Below, one piece after another: positions 1-7,872 of a DNA stretch of 64,000 nt (its first letter is position 1; every line of letters begins with the position of its first letter). Where the stretch lies: contig NZ_CP061718.1 of NCBI RefSeq assembly GCF_014764365.1, positions 372,001 to 436,000 on the forward strand, given 5' to 3'. The notes under the pieces are model-generated. The model had not been told where the DNA came from, searched no databases, and saw only the letters and a list, made by a program, of their open reading frames with translations. Source of the stretch: Roseococcus microcysteis (lineage in GTDB: Bacteria > Pseudomonadota > Alphaproteobacteria > Acetobacterales > Acetobacteraceae). Made by a program: the position numbers and the translations under genes.

Positions 1-121
1 CGGCACCCTGGCCCAGCATCGCCAGCAGCTTCGCCTCGGCCGCCGCCGCCGTCGCGGTGTCGAGGCGGCCGTCGAGCACGGCCACCGCCTTTCCGCCTTC
101 GCTGGTCTCGGTGATCTCCAT
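1..121 (-). CDS. STAS-domain anti-sigma factor antagonist (partial, N-terminus only)
   Basis: Only the first 40 codons are inside the window; the gene runs off the left edge. The start is the ATG at 121 and the readable protein opens MEITETSEGGKAVAVLDGRL. The strand-strand-DGRLDTATAA opening (residues 17-26) is typical of SpoIIAA/RsbV-type STAS domains, which bind and release an anti-sigma kinase. The phosphorylatable serine would lie beyond the edge, so activity cannot be judged. It sits 107 bp downstream, on the same strand, of an anti-sigma-type HATPase gene, the usual partner. Family assignment is inferred from a short stretch plus this neighbour. Confidence 0.6.
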   Translation of the reverse strand, partial: MEITETSEGGKAVAVLDGRLDTATAAAAEAKLLAMLGQGA

Positions 122-228
122 GCGTGGTCGCTCCGTTGTGGGGGCCGTCCGCGAGGGCGGAGGCCCATTGTCAGGCGCAGGTTAATCCAAGATGCGCGCG
201 GCGCGAAATCCGGCCCGCGCGGGCAATT

Positions 229-642
229 TCAGCTTTCGCGCGGCAGCAGGCAGGTCAGCCGGTTCACGCCGCCCGCGCGTTCCCAGGCGGCGCCCCGCGT
301 CATCTTCCGCAGCAGATGCAGGCCGAGCCCGCCCACCTCGCGCGACTCCACACCCTCCTGGGTGTGGGCGGCGGGCGCGGCCAGCGGGTCGAATTCCGGC
401 CCGTCATCCTCGAAGGTGATGGCCACACCCGCCTCGGTGACCTCGGCGGTGAAGGCGAAGAAGCCCGCGCCCGTGCCATGCATGACGACATTGGCCGCCA
501 GCTCCTCCGCCACCAGAGCAAGCCGCATGGCCAGCGCGGTGGGGATTTCGGCCTGCTCCGCGAAGGCCTCCACCTCGTCGAGCAGCCGCGCCACCTCCTC
601 CGTGCCGGGGGGCAGGCGCAGCGTCATGCGGGGCTGGTCCAT
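229..642 (-). CDS. RsbW/SpoIIAB-like anti-sigma factor serine kinase (HATPase_c_2)
   Basis: A 137-residue stand-alone GHKL ATPase domain of the kind that holds an alternative sigma factor or phosphorylates a STAS antagonist. Visible motifs in order: N-box EELAANVVMHG (residues about 46-56) with its Glu and Asn, G1 box DDGPEFDP and G2 box GGLGLHLL. There is no histidine-phosphotransfer domain and no membrane segment, so it is not a sensor kinase. The length matches RsbW-type proteins. The downstream gene on the same strand starts as a STAS protein, forming the usual switch pair; a PP2C phosphatase, if present, would be outside the window. No sigma factor gene is adjacent. Confidence 0.8.
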   Translation of the reverse strand: MDQPRMTLRLPPGTEEVARLLDEVEAFAEQAEIPTALAMRLALVAEELAANVVMHGTGAGFFAFTAEVTEAGVAITFEDDGPEFDPLAAPAAHTQEGVESREVGGLGLHLLRKMTRGAAWERAGGVNRLTCLLPRES

Positions 643-709
643 GCGGGGCGGGCCTTGAGTCGTTGGGCGGTGAGACTAGCCCGTGCCGCCGCGAGGGGGA
701 AACCTCGGC

Positions 710-738
710 TTGACGCGGCGCGCCGTGGCGCCGACGCT
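710..738 (+). promoter_or_regulatory. candidate promoter TTGACG-N17-GACGCT
   Basis: TTGACG at 710-715 is a near-consensus sigma-70 -35 box; 17 bp later comes GACGCT (733-738) as a weak -10. It lies 39 bp upstream of the acyl-CoA dehydrogenase ATG at 777. The same TTGACG with 17 bp spacing recurs before other operons here, which is the main support. No transcript start was measured. Confidence 0.35.
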
Positions 739-776
739 CCCCCTCAACCAAGGATGACAAGCGGGAGGGGCGCGCC

Positions 777-1964
777 ATGAATGACGGCATGCCGGCACGC
801 GCCGGCGCGGCGGAATTCGCCGAATACCTGGAGAATGTCCGCCGCCTGGTGGACGAGGTGCTCATCCCCGCCGAGCCCCGCCTGGAAGGCCAGGAAACCC
901 TGCCTGAGGACCTGACGCAGCGCCTGCGTGACATGGGCCTCTTCGGCATCTCCATCCCCACACGCCATGGCGGGCTGGGCCTCAGCATGGAGCAGCAGGT
1001 GCGCGTCATGCTGGAGGTGACGCGGGCGAGCTCGGTGTTCCGGGCGCGCTTTTCGACCACGATCGGCCTCGGCTCCCAGCCCATCCTCTACAATGGCAGC
1101 GAGGCGCAGCGCGCCGAATGGCTGCCCCGCATGGCGAGCGGCGAAGTCACCGCCGCCTTCTGCCTGACCGAGCCCGAGGCCGGCAGCGACGCCGGCGGCG
1201 TGCGGACCACCGCGCGCCGTGACGGCGGCGACTACGTGCTGGACGGGGTGAAGCGCTACATCACCAATGCCCGCCAGGCGGATGTCTTCATCGTGATGGC
1301 GCGCACGGATCTGGAGACGCGCGATGCCTCCGGCATCTCGGCCTTCATCGTGCCCGCGGGCACGCCGGGCCTGAGCTGCGGCCCCGCCGACCGCAAGATG
1401 GGCCAGGATGGCAGCGCGACCTCGGAGGTCTTCTTCGATGGCGTGCGCGTGCCGGCGGAGAACCTCATCGGCGGGCGCGAGGGCGGCGGCTTCAAGACCG
1501 CCATGCGCGGCATCAACCACGCGCGCCTGCATGTCGCCGTCACCTGCGCGGGCCAGGCCGAGCGGCTGATCCAGGAGACGCTGTTCCACGCCCGCAACCG
1601 CCGGCAATTCGGCCAGGCACTGGCGGAATTCCAGATGGTGCAGGGGCGGCTCGCCGACATGCGCAGCGAAGCGCTGGCCGCCCGCAGCATGATCCTGGAG
1701 ACGGCCCGCGCCTTCGACGCGGCGGGCGAGGCGCAGGGCCCCATCATCGCCGACATCGCCTGCTGCAAGCTCTTCGCCTCCGAGATGGTGGGCCGCGTCG
1801 CCGACCACGCCGTGCAGATCCATGGCGGCGCCGGCTACATGCGCGGCACGGCCGTGGAGCAGTTGTTCCGCGACGTGCGGCTCTTCCGCATCTTCGAGGG
1901 CGCCTCCGACATCCAGCGCCTGCTGATCGCCCGCGACATGATCAAGGAGAGGAACGCAAGATGA
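777..1964 (+). CDS. acyl-CoA dehydrogenase
   Basis: A 395-residue flavin-dependent acyl-CoA dehydrogenase that would desaturate an acyl-CoA at the alpha-beta bond and pass electrons to ETF. The N-terminal helical domain is followed by the FAD/substrate segment with AFCLTEPEAGSDAGGV (about residues 128-143) and ITNARQADVFIV, then the C-terminal helical domain. The catalytic base is probably Glu374 in the FEGASDIQ motif. Length is standard. The ATG at 777 follows a strong GGGAGGGG ribosome site. The gene overlaps the next one by 4 nt (ATGA), so dehydrogenase, Bug receptor and nitronate monooxygenase look like one operon. The substrate is unknown. Confidence 0.9.
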   Translation: MNDGMPARAGAAEFAEYLENVRRLVDEVLIPAEPRLEGQETLPEDLTQRLRDMGLFGISIPTRHGGLGLSMEQQVRVMLEVTRASSVFRARFSTTIGLGSQPILYNGSEAQRAEWLPRMASGEVTAAFCLTEPEAGSDAGGVRTTARRDGGDYVLDGVKRYITNARQADVFIVMARTDLETRDASGISAFIVPAGTPGLSCGPADRKMGQDGSATSEVFFDGVRVPAENLIGGREGGGFKTAMRGINHARLHVAVTCAGQAERLIQETLFHARNRRQFGQALAEFQMVQGRLADMRSEALAARSMILETARAFDAAGEAQGPIIADIACCKLFASEMVGRVADHAVQIHGGAGYMRGTAVEQLFRDVRLFRIFEGASDIQRLLIARDMIKERNAR

Positions 1965-2944
1965 TGCGACGCCGCCACCTGCTCGCCGCGCCGGCTTTGC
2001 TGGCCGCGCCCGCGCTTCTGGCTTCGCCCCTGGGCGCGCAATCCTGGCCGCAAGGCCCGGTGCGCATCGTCTCGCCCTTCACGCCGGGCGGGGCGTCGGA
2101 CCTCTCGGCCCGCTTCGTCGCCCAGGCGCTCGGCGCCGCCACGGGCGGCACCTTCCTGGTGGAGAACCGCACCGGCGCGGGCGGCAATCTCGGCATGGAC
2201 CATGTGGCGCGGGGGCCGGCCGATGGCTCGGTCTTCGTGGTGGCCGCCGCCGCCGCGGCCATCAACCAGACCTATTACCGCCAGATGCCCTTCGACCTGC
2301 TGCGGGACCTGGCACCGGTGACCGTGGTGATGATGGTGCCCAATGTGCTCTCGGTGCACCCCGGCTCGCCGGCGCAGGATGCGCGGGGCTTCGTGGAATG
2401 GGCGCGCGGGCAGTCAGGCGGCATCACCTATGGCTCGGCCGGCATCGGCACCGTGCCGCATCTGGCCATGGAGATGTTCTGCCGCCGCGCGGGCATCACG
2501 GCGACCCATGTGCCCTTCCGGGGTTCCGCGCCCGCGGTGACGGAGCTGGTGGCGGGGCGGCTGCAGGCCGTGTTCGAGAACCTGCCGCCGCAATCGGGAC
2601 AGCTGCGCGCGGGCAGTATCCGGGGCCTCGGCATTTCCTCGACCGAGCCGCATCCGGACTTCGCCGACATCCGCCCCATCGGCGCCGCGCTGGGCTGGGA
2701 GGGCTTCGCGCCCGTCGCCTGGCAATCGCTGATGGCGCCGGCCGCGACACCCGCGCCCATCATCGCGCGCGTGGCCGAGATCATCGCCGTCGCGCTGCGC
2801 CAGGAGGAGCATGCGGCGCGGCTGCGCGCGGCCGGCGCCTTGCCCTCCGGCATGCCCCCCGCGGAATTCCGTGACTTCCTGGCGCGCGAGGTCGCGACCT
2901 GGGGCGAGGCCGTGCGCGCCGCCAACATCAGGGCCGACGGATGA
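1961..2944 (+). CDS. Bug/TctC-family tripartite tricarboxylate transporter substrate-binding protein
   Basis: A 327-residue periplasmic receptor. An N-terminal signal peptide (MMRRRHLLAAPALLAAPALL, cut near SPLGAQS) leads into the family opening WPQGPVRIVSPFTPGGASD (residues about 29-47). Also seen are VENRTGAGGNLG and the hinge GITYGSAGIGTVPHLAMEMF. Bug proteins bind small carboxylates or related metabolites with a Venus-flytrap fold. No TctA/TctB membrane subunits are adjacent, as is usual for orphan Bug receptors. It overlaps both neighbours by 4 nt, so it is cotranslated with a dehydrogenase and a monooxygenase, suggesting uptake of their substrate. The ligand cannot be read from sequence. 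Confidence 0.9.
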   Translation: MMRRRHLLAAPALLAAPALLASPLGAQSWPQGPVRIVSPFTPGGASDLSARFVAQALGAATGGTFLVENRTGAGGNLGMDHVARGPADGSVFVVAAAAAAINQTYYRQMPFDLLRDLAPVTVVMMVPNVLSVHPGSPAQDARGFVEWARGQSGGITYGSAGIGTVPHLAMEMFCRRAGITATHVPFRGSAPAVTELVAGRLQAVFENLPPQSGQLRAGSIRGLGISSTEPHPDFADIRPIGAALGWEGFAPVAWQSLMAPAATPAPIIARVAEIIAVALRQEEHAARLRAAGALPSGMPPAEFRDFLAREVATWGEAVRAANIRADG

Positions 2945-3903
2945 CCCATTCCATTCAGACCCGCGCCTCCCGCTTGCTGGGCGTGCGCTATCCCATCGTG
3001 CAGGGGGGCCTGGCGCGTGTCGCCAAGGCCGAGCTTTGCGCGGCCGTCAGCGCGGCGGGGGGGCTGGGGCAGATCTCCACCGTGGGGCTGGCCGATGCGG
3101 ACGCCCTGCGCGCCGAGATCCGCCGCGCCCGGGCGCTGACCGACAAGCCCTTTGGCGTGAACTTCCCCCTCGGCCGGATGGACTTCACCGCCATGATGGA
3201 GGTGGCGCTGGAGGAGGGGGTGGCCGTCATCGCGCTCACCGCCGGCAACCCCGCGCCCTGGATCAAGCGCATTGATGGCCGCGCCAAGGTGCTGGTGCTG
3301 ATCGCGGGGCCGGAGCTGGCGAAGAAGGCCGAGGGCGCGGGCGCCGACCTCGTCGCCACCGTGGGCTATGAGGGCGGCGGGCATCTCGGCCGGGGCGACG
3401 AGACGACCATGGTGATGGTGCCGCGCGTGGTGCGCGCCGTCTCCATTCCCGTGCTGGCCTCGGGCGGCATCGCGGATGGGGCGGGGCTGCTGGCGGCGCT
3501 GGCGTTGGGGGCCGAGGGCGTGGAAATGGGCACCCGCTTCGTGGCCAGCGCCGAGGCGCACGCGCATGCCAACTACAAGCAGGCGTTGGTGGCGGCGGAA
3601 CCCATGGGCACCACCGTCATCAAGCGGTCCTTGGGGATGCCGGGGCGGGCTTTGCGCTCGGCCCACACCGAGGCCATCCTGGCCGCCGAGGCGGCGGGCC
3701 AGGACATTGTGCCCATGATCGCGGGCCCCCTGAACGCGCGCGGCGTGGAGGATGGCGAGCTGGACCAGAGCTACCTCTGGGCCGGTCAATGCGTGGGGCT
3801 GATCGAGGGCGTGGAGCCCGCCGGCGCCATCGTGGAACGCATGGCGCGCGAGGCCGCGGAGGGCCTCGCGCGGATGTCCAAGGCGTTTCACCCCACCGGG
3901 TGA
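2941..3903 (+). CDS. nitronate monooxygenase / 2-nitropropane dioxygenase family protein
   Basis: A 320-residue FMN-dependent TIM-barrel protein of the nitronate monooxygenase/enoyl-reductase-like family. Key features are the N-terminal YPIVQGGLARV, LGQISTV, FGVNFPLGRMDF, the EGGGHLGRG segment bearing the likely catalytic His, and the FMN phosphate-binding VLASGGIADG and GTRFVAS. In this family FMN oxidises nitronates, but many members act on other substrates or are FabK-like. The ATG overlaps the Bug gene stop (ATGA). The 3' end overlaps the convergent hydroxyacid dehydrogenase by 16 bp. The coding strand carries an intact run of seven G at 3057-3063. Confidence 0.85.
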   Translation: MTHSIQTRASRLLGVRYPIVQGGLARVAKAELCAAVSAAGGLGQISTVGLADADALRAEIRRARALTDKPFGVNFPLGRMDFTAMMEVALEEGVAVIALTAGNPAPWIKRIDGRAKVLVLIAGPELAKKAEGAGADLVATVGYEGGGHLGRGDETTMVMVPRVVRAVSIPVLASGGIADGAGLLAALALGAEGVEMGTRFVASAEAHAHANYKQALVAAEPMGTTVIKRSLGMPGRALRSAHTEAILAAEAAGQDIVPMIAGPLNARGVEDGELDQSYLWAGQCVGLIEGVEPAGAIVERMAREAAEGLARMSKAFHPTG

Positions 3904-4862
3904 AGCGCCGGCTTGCCGGCCAGCACGGCGGCCAGATTGTCCAGCGCGCGATGGCCCATGGCGTCGCGCACCTCGATGGTGGCGCTGCCCAGATGCGGCA
4001 GCAGCACCACATTCTCCAGGCCGAAATAGCCCTCGAAGACCACCGGCTCGCCATCATAGACATCGAGGCCCGCGGCGCGGATGTGGCCGGATTTGAGTGC
4101 GGCCACCAGCGCCGCGTCATCCACGCTGCCGCCACGGCCCGAATTCACGACGAGGCTGCCGGGCTTCATCTGCGCCAGCCGCTCCGCGTTCAGCCATTTG
4201 CGCGTGGCGTCGCCGCCCGGGACGTGCATGGAGATCACGTCAATCGTCGAGAGGAAGCCCGCGTCACTGTCGTGGAAGATGGCGCCCTGCTCGGCATCGG
4301 CCGGCAGGCGCTGCACGTCGCGGTAATGGATTTCCATGCGCAGGCCGCGCGCCATGGACGCGAGTTCCCGCCCGATGCGGCCCATGCCGAGGATGCCGAG
4401 CTTCTTGCCCTCCAGCGTGACACCCATCAGCTGCGTCGGCGCCCAGCCCTCCCATTTGCGGGCGCGGACCATGCGCTCGCCCTCGCCGGCGCGGCGGGCG
4501 GCCATGAGCATGAGAGTCAGCGCGGTTTCCGCCGTGGCGAAGGACAGCACCTCGGGCGTGTTCGTCACCGTGATGCCGCGCGCCTTCGCGGCGGGGACAT
4601 TGATATGGTCATAGCCCACGCTGAAGGTGGCGATGGCCTTCACGCTCTCGGGCAGGGCCGCGATGGTCTCGGCATTCATCGGGTCACCGGCCGCGCAGAG
4701 GATGCCGGCCGCATTGGCCTCGGTGGCGCGGCGCGCGATCTCGGCGCCGTCGCGGAACCAGGGTTCGTCCTGCGGGTTCAGCCGCGCATCGAACTCGGCG
4801 GCCGCACGGGCCTCGATGGCCTGGGGCAGCTTGCGGGTCAGCAGCAGGACGGGCTTGGTCAT
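3888..4862 (-). CDS. D-isomer-specific 2-hydroxyacid dehydrogenase (glyoxylate/hydroxypyruvate reductase type)
   Basis: A 324-residue NAD(P)-dependent D-2-hydroxyacid dehydrogenase. The Rossmann fingerprint is LGILGMGRIGRELA; the catalytic triad is visible as Arg in VVNSGRGGSVDD, Glu in VYDGEP and His in LLPHLGSAT. The length suits the GyaR/GhrB group, which reduces glyoxylate, hydroxypyruvate or related 2-oxoacids. I chose the ATG at 4862 (MTKPVLLLTRKLPQ) because AGGA lies 7 nt upstream and homology begins there; a further in-frame upstream start would add 13 unconserved residues. It converges on the nitronate monooxygenase, overlapping its 3' end by 16 bp, and is divergent from the SDR at 4979. 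Confidence 0.88.
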   Translation of the reverse strand: MTKPVLLLTRKLPQAIEARAAAEFDARLNPQDEPWFRDGAEIARRATEANAAGILCAAGDPMNAETIAALPESVKAIATFSVGYDHINVPAAKARGITVTNTPEVLSFATAETALTLMLMAARRAGEGERMVRARKWEGWAPTQLMGVTLEGKKLGILGMGRIGRELASMARGLRMEIHYRDVQRLPADAEQGAIFHDSDAGFLSTIDVISMHVPGGDATRKWLNAERLAQMKPGSLVVNSGRGGSVDDAALVAALKSGHIRAAGLDVYDGEPVVFEGYFGLENVVLLPHLGSATIEVRDAMGHRALDNLAAVLAGKPALHPVG

Positions 4863-4978
4863 GGTGAATTCCTGGTCAGTTCCGGTCTTGCCCCGCACCA
4901 TACCCGCTGGCCCCCGCCTTGCCAGAGGGGGCGCCTTTGGGCAGGGTCCGCCACAGGTTCACCACAGGGGTTTTTCGC

Positions 4979-5767
4979 ATGGATTTCGGGCTGGCAGGGC
5001 GTCGCGCGCTGGTGATGGGGGCCTCGAAGGGGCTGGGGCGGAGCATCGCGGAAGCGCTGGCGGCCGAGGGCGCCTCCCTCGTCATCACGGGGCGCGACCA
5101 GTCGAGCCTGGACGCCGCCTGCGCCGAACTCCGCGCCAAGGGGGCCAGCTTCGCCCAGGGCATCGTGGCCGATGTGGCGGACCCGGCGCAGATGGACGCG
5201 CTGGCCCAGGGGGCCACGGCCGCGATGGGCGGCGTGGACATCCTGGTGCAGAACCATGGCGGCCCGCCGCCCGGCCCCGCCTTGGAAGTCAGCGAGGAAC
5301 TGCTCTCCACCTGGTTCCAGCGCATCGTGCTTTCGCCGGTTCGCCTCACCAACGCGCTGCTGCCCGGCATGCGTGAGCGGAAATGGGGCCGCATCATCAA
5401 TGTGGGCAGCACGGGCATGTTGCAGCCCCTGCCCAACATGGTGCTGAGCAACACGCTGCGCGCCTCGATCATGGGCTGGATGAAGACGCTCTCGGCCGAG
5501 GTGGCGCATGAGGGCATCACCTGCAACATCGTGGCCCCCGGCGCCATCCGCACCGACCGCAGCCTGGAAACCGCCGGCAGCCTGGCCGCGCGCCAGGGCA
5601 AGTCGGTGGAGGACGTGATCGCGGAGCGTTCCAAGACCATCCCCGCCGGGCGCTACGGCCTGCCCGACGAATACGGCCCGCTGGTCGCCTTCCTGTGCAG
5701 CAACCAGGCCGCCTACATGACGGGCTGCGTGCTGCGCGTGGATGGCGGGATGGTGCGCGGGTGGTGA
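4979..5767 (+). CDS. SDR-family oxidoreductase with a non-canonical active site
   Basis: A 262-residue short-chain dehydrogenase-like protein. The cofactor motif GASKGLGRSIAEAL (about residues 15-28) and the NHGGPPPGP segment, in place of NNAG, are clear. The usual Tyr-x-x-x-Lys is not: aligned on INVGSTG and GWMKTLSAEV, the pair reads Ser-Asn-Thr-Leu-Arg (LSNTLRAS). The active-site Ser in GSTG remains. This matches a known SDR branch with an NHGGPP signature whose chemistry is not secure. The ATG at 4979 follows an AGGGG site. The gene ends 2 nt before the HyuA start, so it heads an SDR-hyuA-hyuB operon and may act on the same compound. Confidence 0.82.
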   Translation: MDFGLAGRRALVMGASKGLGRSIAEALAAEGASLVITGRDQSSLDAACAELRAKGASFAQGIVADVADPAQMDALAQGATAAMGGVDILVQNHGGPPPGPALEVSEELLSTWFQRIVLSPVRLTNALLPGMRERKWGRIINVGSTGMLQPLPNMVLSNTLRASIMGWMKTLSAEVAHEGITCNIVAPGAIRTDRSLETAGSLAARQGKSVEDVIAERSKTIPAGRYGLPDEYGPLVAFLCSNQAAYMTGCVLRVDGGMVRGW

Positions 5768-5769
5768 GC

Positions 5770-7872
5770 ATGCCCAGCTACACCTCCGTTCGCCTCGCCG
5801 CCGATATCGGCGGCACCTTCACCGACGTCGCCCTCGAAGCGCAGGACGCCGAGGGCGAGGCCACGCGCTGGACCGCCAAGGTCCTGACCACGCCGCACGC
5901 GCCCGAACTCGGCGTGCTGGAGGGCGTGCGCGTGGCGCTGGCCCGCGCCTCCCTCACCCCCGCCGACGTCACGCTCGTGATCCATGGCACCACGCTGGCC
6001 ACCAATGCGCTGATCGAGCGCAAGGGCGCCAAGACGGCGCTGATCACGACCGAGGGCTTCCGCGACGTGCTGGCCCTCGGCAATGAGAGCCGCTACGACC
6101 AGTATGACCTGAACATCGAGCTGCCGCAGCCGCTGGTGCCGCGCCGCTGGCGCCTGCCGGTGGTGGAACGCCTCGACAACACCGGGAAGGTGCTGCGCCC
6201 GCTGGATGAAGCCAGCCTGCGCGCGCACATCCCCTTCCTGAAATCCGAAGGCATCGAGGCCATCGCGGTCGGCTTCCTGCACGGCTTCGTGAACCCCGCG
6301 CATGAGCAGCGCGCCGCCGAAATCCTGCGCGCGGAACTGCCCGGCGTGCCCGTCTCGCTGGCCAGCGAAGTCAGCCCCGAGATGCGCGAGTGGGAGCGCT
6401 TCAGCACCACCGTCGCCAACGCCTATGTGCAGCCCCTGATGGCCAGCTATCTCGGCCGGCTGGAGGCGGGGCTGCGCGAGATGGGTGTCGCCGCGCCGCT
6501 CTTCCTGATGCTCTCGGGCGGCGGCCTCACCACGGTCGAGACGGCCGCGCGCTTCCCCATTCGCCTGGTGGAGAGCGGGCCCGCGGGCGGCGCCATCTTC
6601 TCGGCCTTCGTGGCACGGCAGCGCGGCTGGAAGCAGGTGCTCAGCTTCGACATGGGCGGCACCACCGCCAAGGTCTGCCTCATTGACGACTACGCGCCGC
6701 AAGCGAGCCGCACCTTCGAGGTGGCGCGTGTGGGCCGCTTCAAGCGCGGCTCCGGCCTGCCGCTGCGCATCCCCGTGATCGAGATGGTGGAGATCGGCGC
6801 GGGCGGCGGTTCGCTGGCCAGCCTCGACGCCATGGGCCGCATCCAGGTGGGGCCCGAAAGCGCCGGCGCCATGCCCGGCCCCGCCTGCTATGGCCGCGGC
6901 GGCACGAAGCCCGCGGTGACGGACGCGAACCTCACCCTCGGCCGCTATGACGCGGCGAGTTTCGCGGGCGGTTCGCTGGCACTCGATGAAGCCGCGGCGG
7001 CCACCGCGCTGGAGACGCATGTGGGCGGCAAGCTCGGCCTCGATGCCGGCATGGCCGCGCTGGGCGTGGTCGAGATGGTGGACGAGAACATGGCCAACGC
7101 CGCCCGCGTCCATGCCATCGAGAGCGCGAAGTCCTATGAGGGCCGCGCCATCATCGCTTTCGGCGGCGGCGGGCCCGTGCATGGGTATCGCGTGGCGGAG
7201 AAGATCGGCGTGAACCGGCTGCTGGTGCCCTCGGGCGCCGGCGTGGGCTCCGCCATCGGCTTCCTGCGTGCGCCCGTGGCCTATGAGGTGGTCAAAAGCC
7301 TCTACACCCGCTTCGCCCGCTTCGACCTCGACGGCGTGAACGCGCTGCTGGCGGCGATGAGCGCGGAGGCGTCGCAGGTTGTCGCCGAGGGCAGCTTCGG
7401 CGCGCCCACGACCGAAACGCGCATCGCCTATATGCGCTATGTGGGGCAGGGGCATGAGATCGCGGTGCCCATGCCCGTGCGGCCGCTGGTGCCCGCCGAC
7501 ATCGCCGACATCCGCGCGGCCTATGATGCCGAGTATACCCGCTTCTACGACCGCCCCGTGCCGGGTTCGGATGTGGAGGTGCTGAGCTTCGCCGTCACCG
7601 TCGCCACCGTGGTGGACCACGCCGACCCGGTGGCCGAGGTGATGGACGCGCCCGCGCCCGCGCCCATCCGCACCCAGCAGGTGCGCGACACCGCGACGGG
7701 CCAGGTGGCCGAGTGGGCCGTCTATGCCCGCGACGACATGGCACCTGGGGCGACCGTGCCCGGGCCCTGCATCGTGGTGGAGGATGAGACCTCCACGCTG
7801 GTGGGGCCGGGGTGGTCGTGCCGGATGGATGGGCTGGGATACCTGGAGCTGACCAAGGGAGACGCGGCATGA
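5770..7872 (+). CDS. hyuA: hydantoinase/oxoprolinase family protein, HyuA subunit
   Basis: A 700-residue HyuA-type subunit of an ATP-dependent hydantoinase, oxoprolinase or acetone-carboxylase-like enzyme. Actin-fold phosphate loops appear as LAADIGGTFTDVAL near the N-terminus and SFDMGGTTAKVCLI in the middle; EIGAGGGS and AFGGGGPVHGYR follow. HyuA with HyuB hydrolyses cyclic amides such as N-methylhydantoin or 5-oxoproline using ATP. The ATG at 5770 is used; a GTG at 5764 is possible. The stop overlaps the HyuB ATG (ATGA). The substrate is not predictable, but a D-hydantoinase lies elsewhere in the window. Confidence 0.9.
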   Translation: MPSYTSVRLAADIGGTFTDVALEAQDAEGEATRWTAKVLTTPHAPELGVLEGVRVALARASLTPADVTLVIHGTTLATNALIERKGAKTALITTEGFRDVLALGNESRYDQYDLNIELPQPLVPRRWRLPVVERLDNTGKVLRPLDEASLRAHIPFLKSEGIEAIAVGFLHGFVNPAHEQRAAEILRAELPGVPVSLASEVSPEMREWERFSTTVANAYVQPLMASYLGRLEAGLREMGVAAPLFLMLSGGGLTTVETAARFPIRLVESGPAGGAIFSAFVARQRGWKQVLSFDMGGTTAKVCLIDDYAPQASRTFEVARVGRFKRGSGLPLRIPVIEMVEIGAGGGSLASLDAMGRIQVGPESAGAMPGPACYGRGGTKPAVTDANLTLGRYDAASFAGGSLALDEAAAATALETHVGGKLGLDAGMAALGVVEMVDENMANAARVHAIESAKSYEGRAIIAFGGGGPVHGYRVAEKIGVNRLLVPSGAGVGSAIGFLRAPVAYEVVKSLYTRFARFDLDGVNALLAAMSAEASQVVAEGSFGAPTTETRIAYMRYVGQGHEIAVPMPVRPLVPADIADIRAAYDAEYTRFYDRPVPGSDVEVLSFAVTVATVVDHADPVAEVMDAPAPAPIRTQQVRDTATGQVAEWAVYARDDMAPGATVPGPCIVVEDETSTLVGPGWSCRMDGLGYLELTKGDAA

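Noticed and set aside
5713-7620. Long minus-strand open frame opposite HyuA
   Set aside because: HyuA motifs are all on the plus strand; the reverse frame is compositionally skewed.
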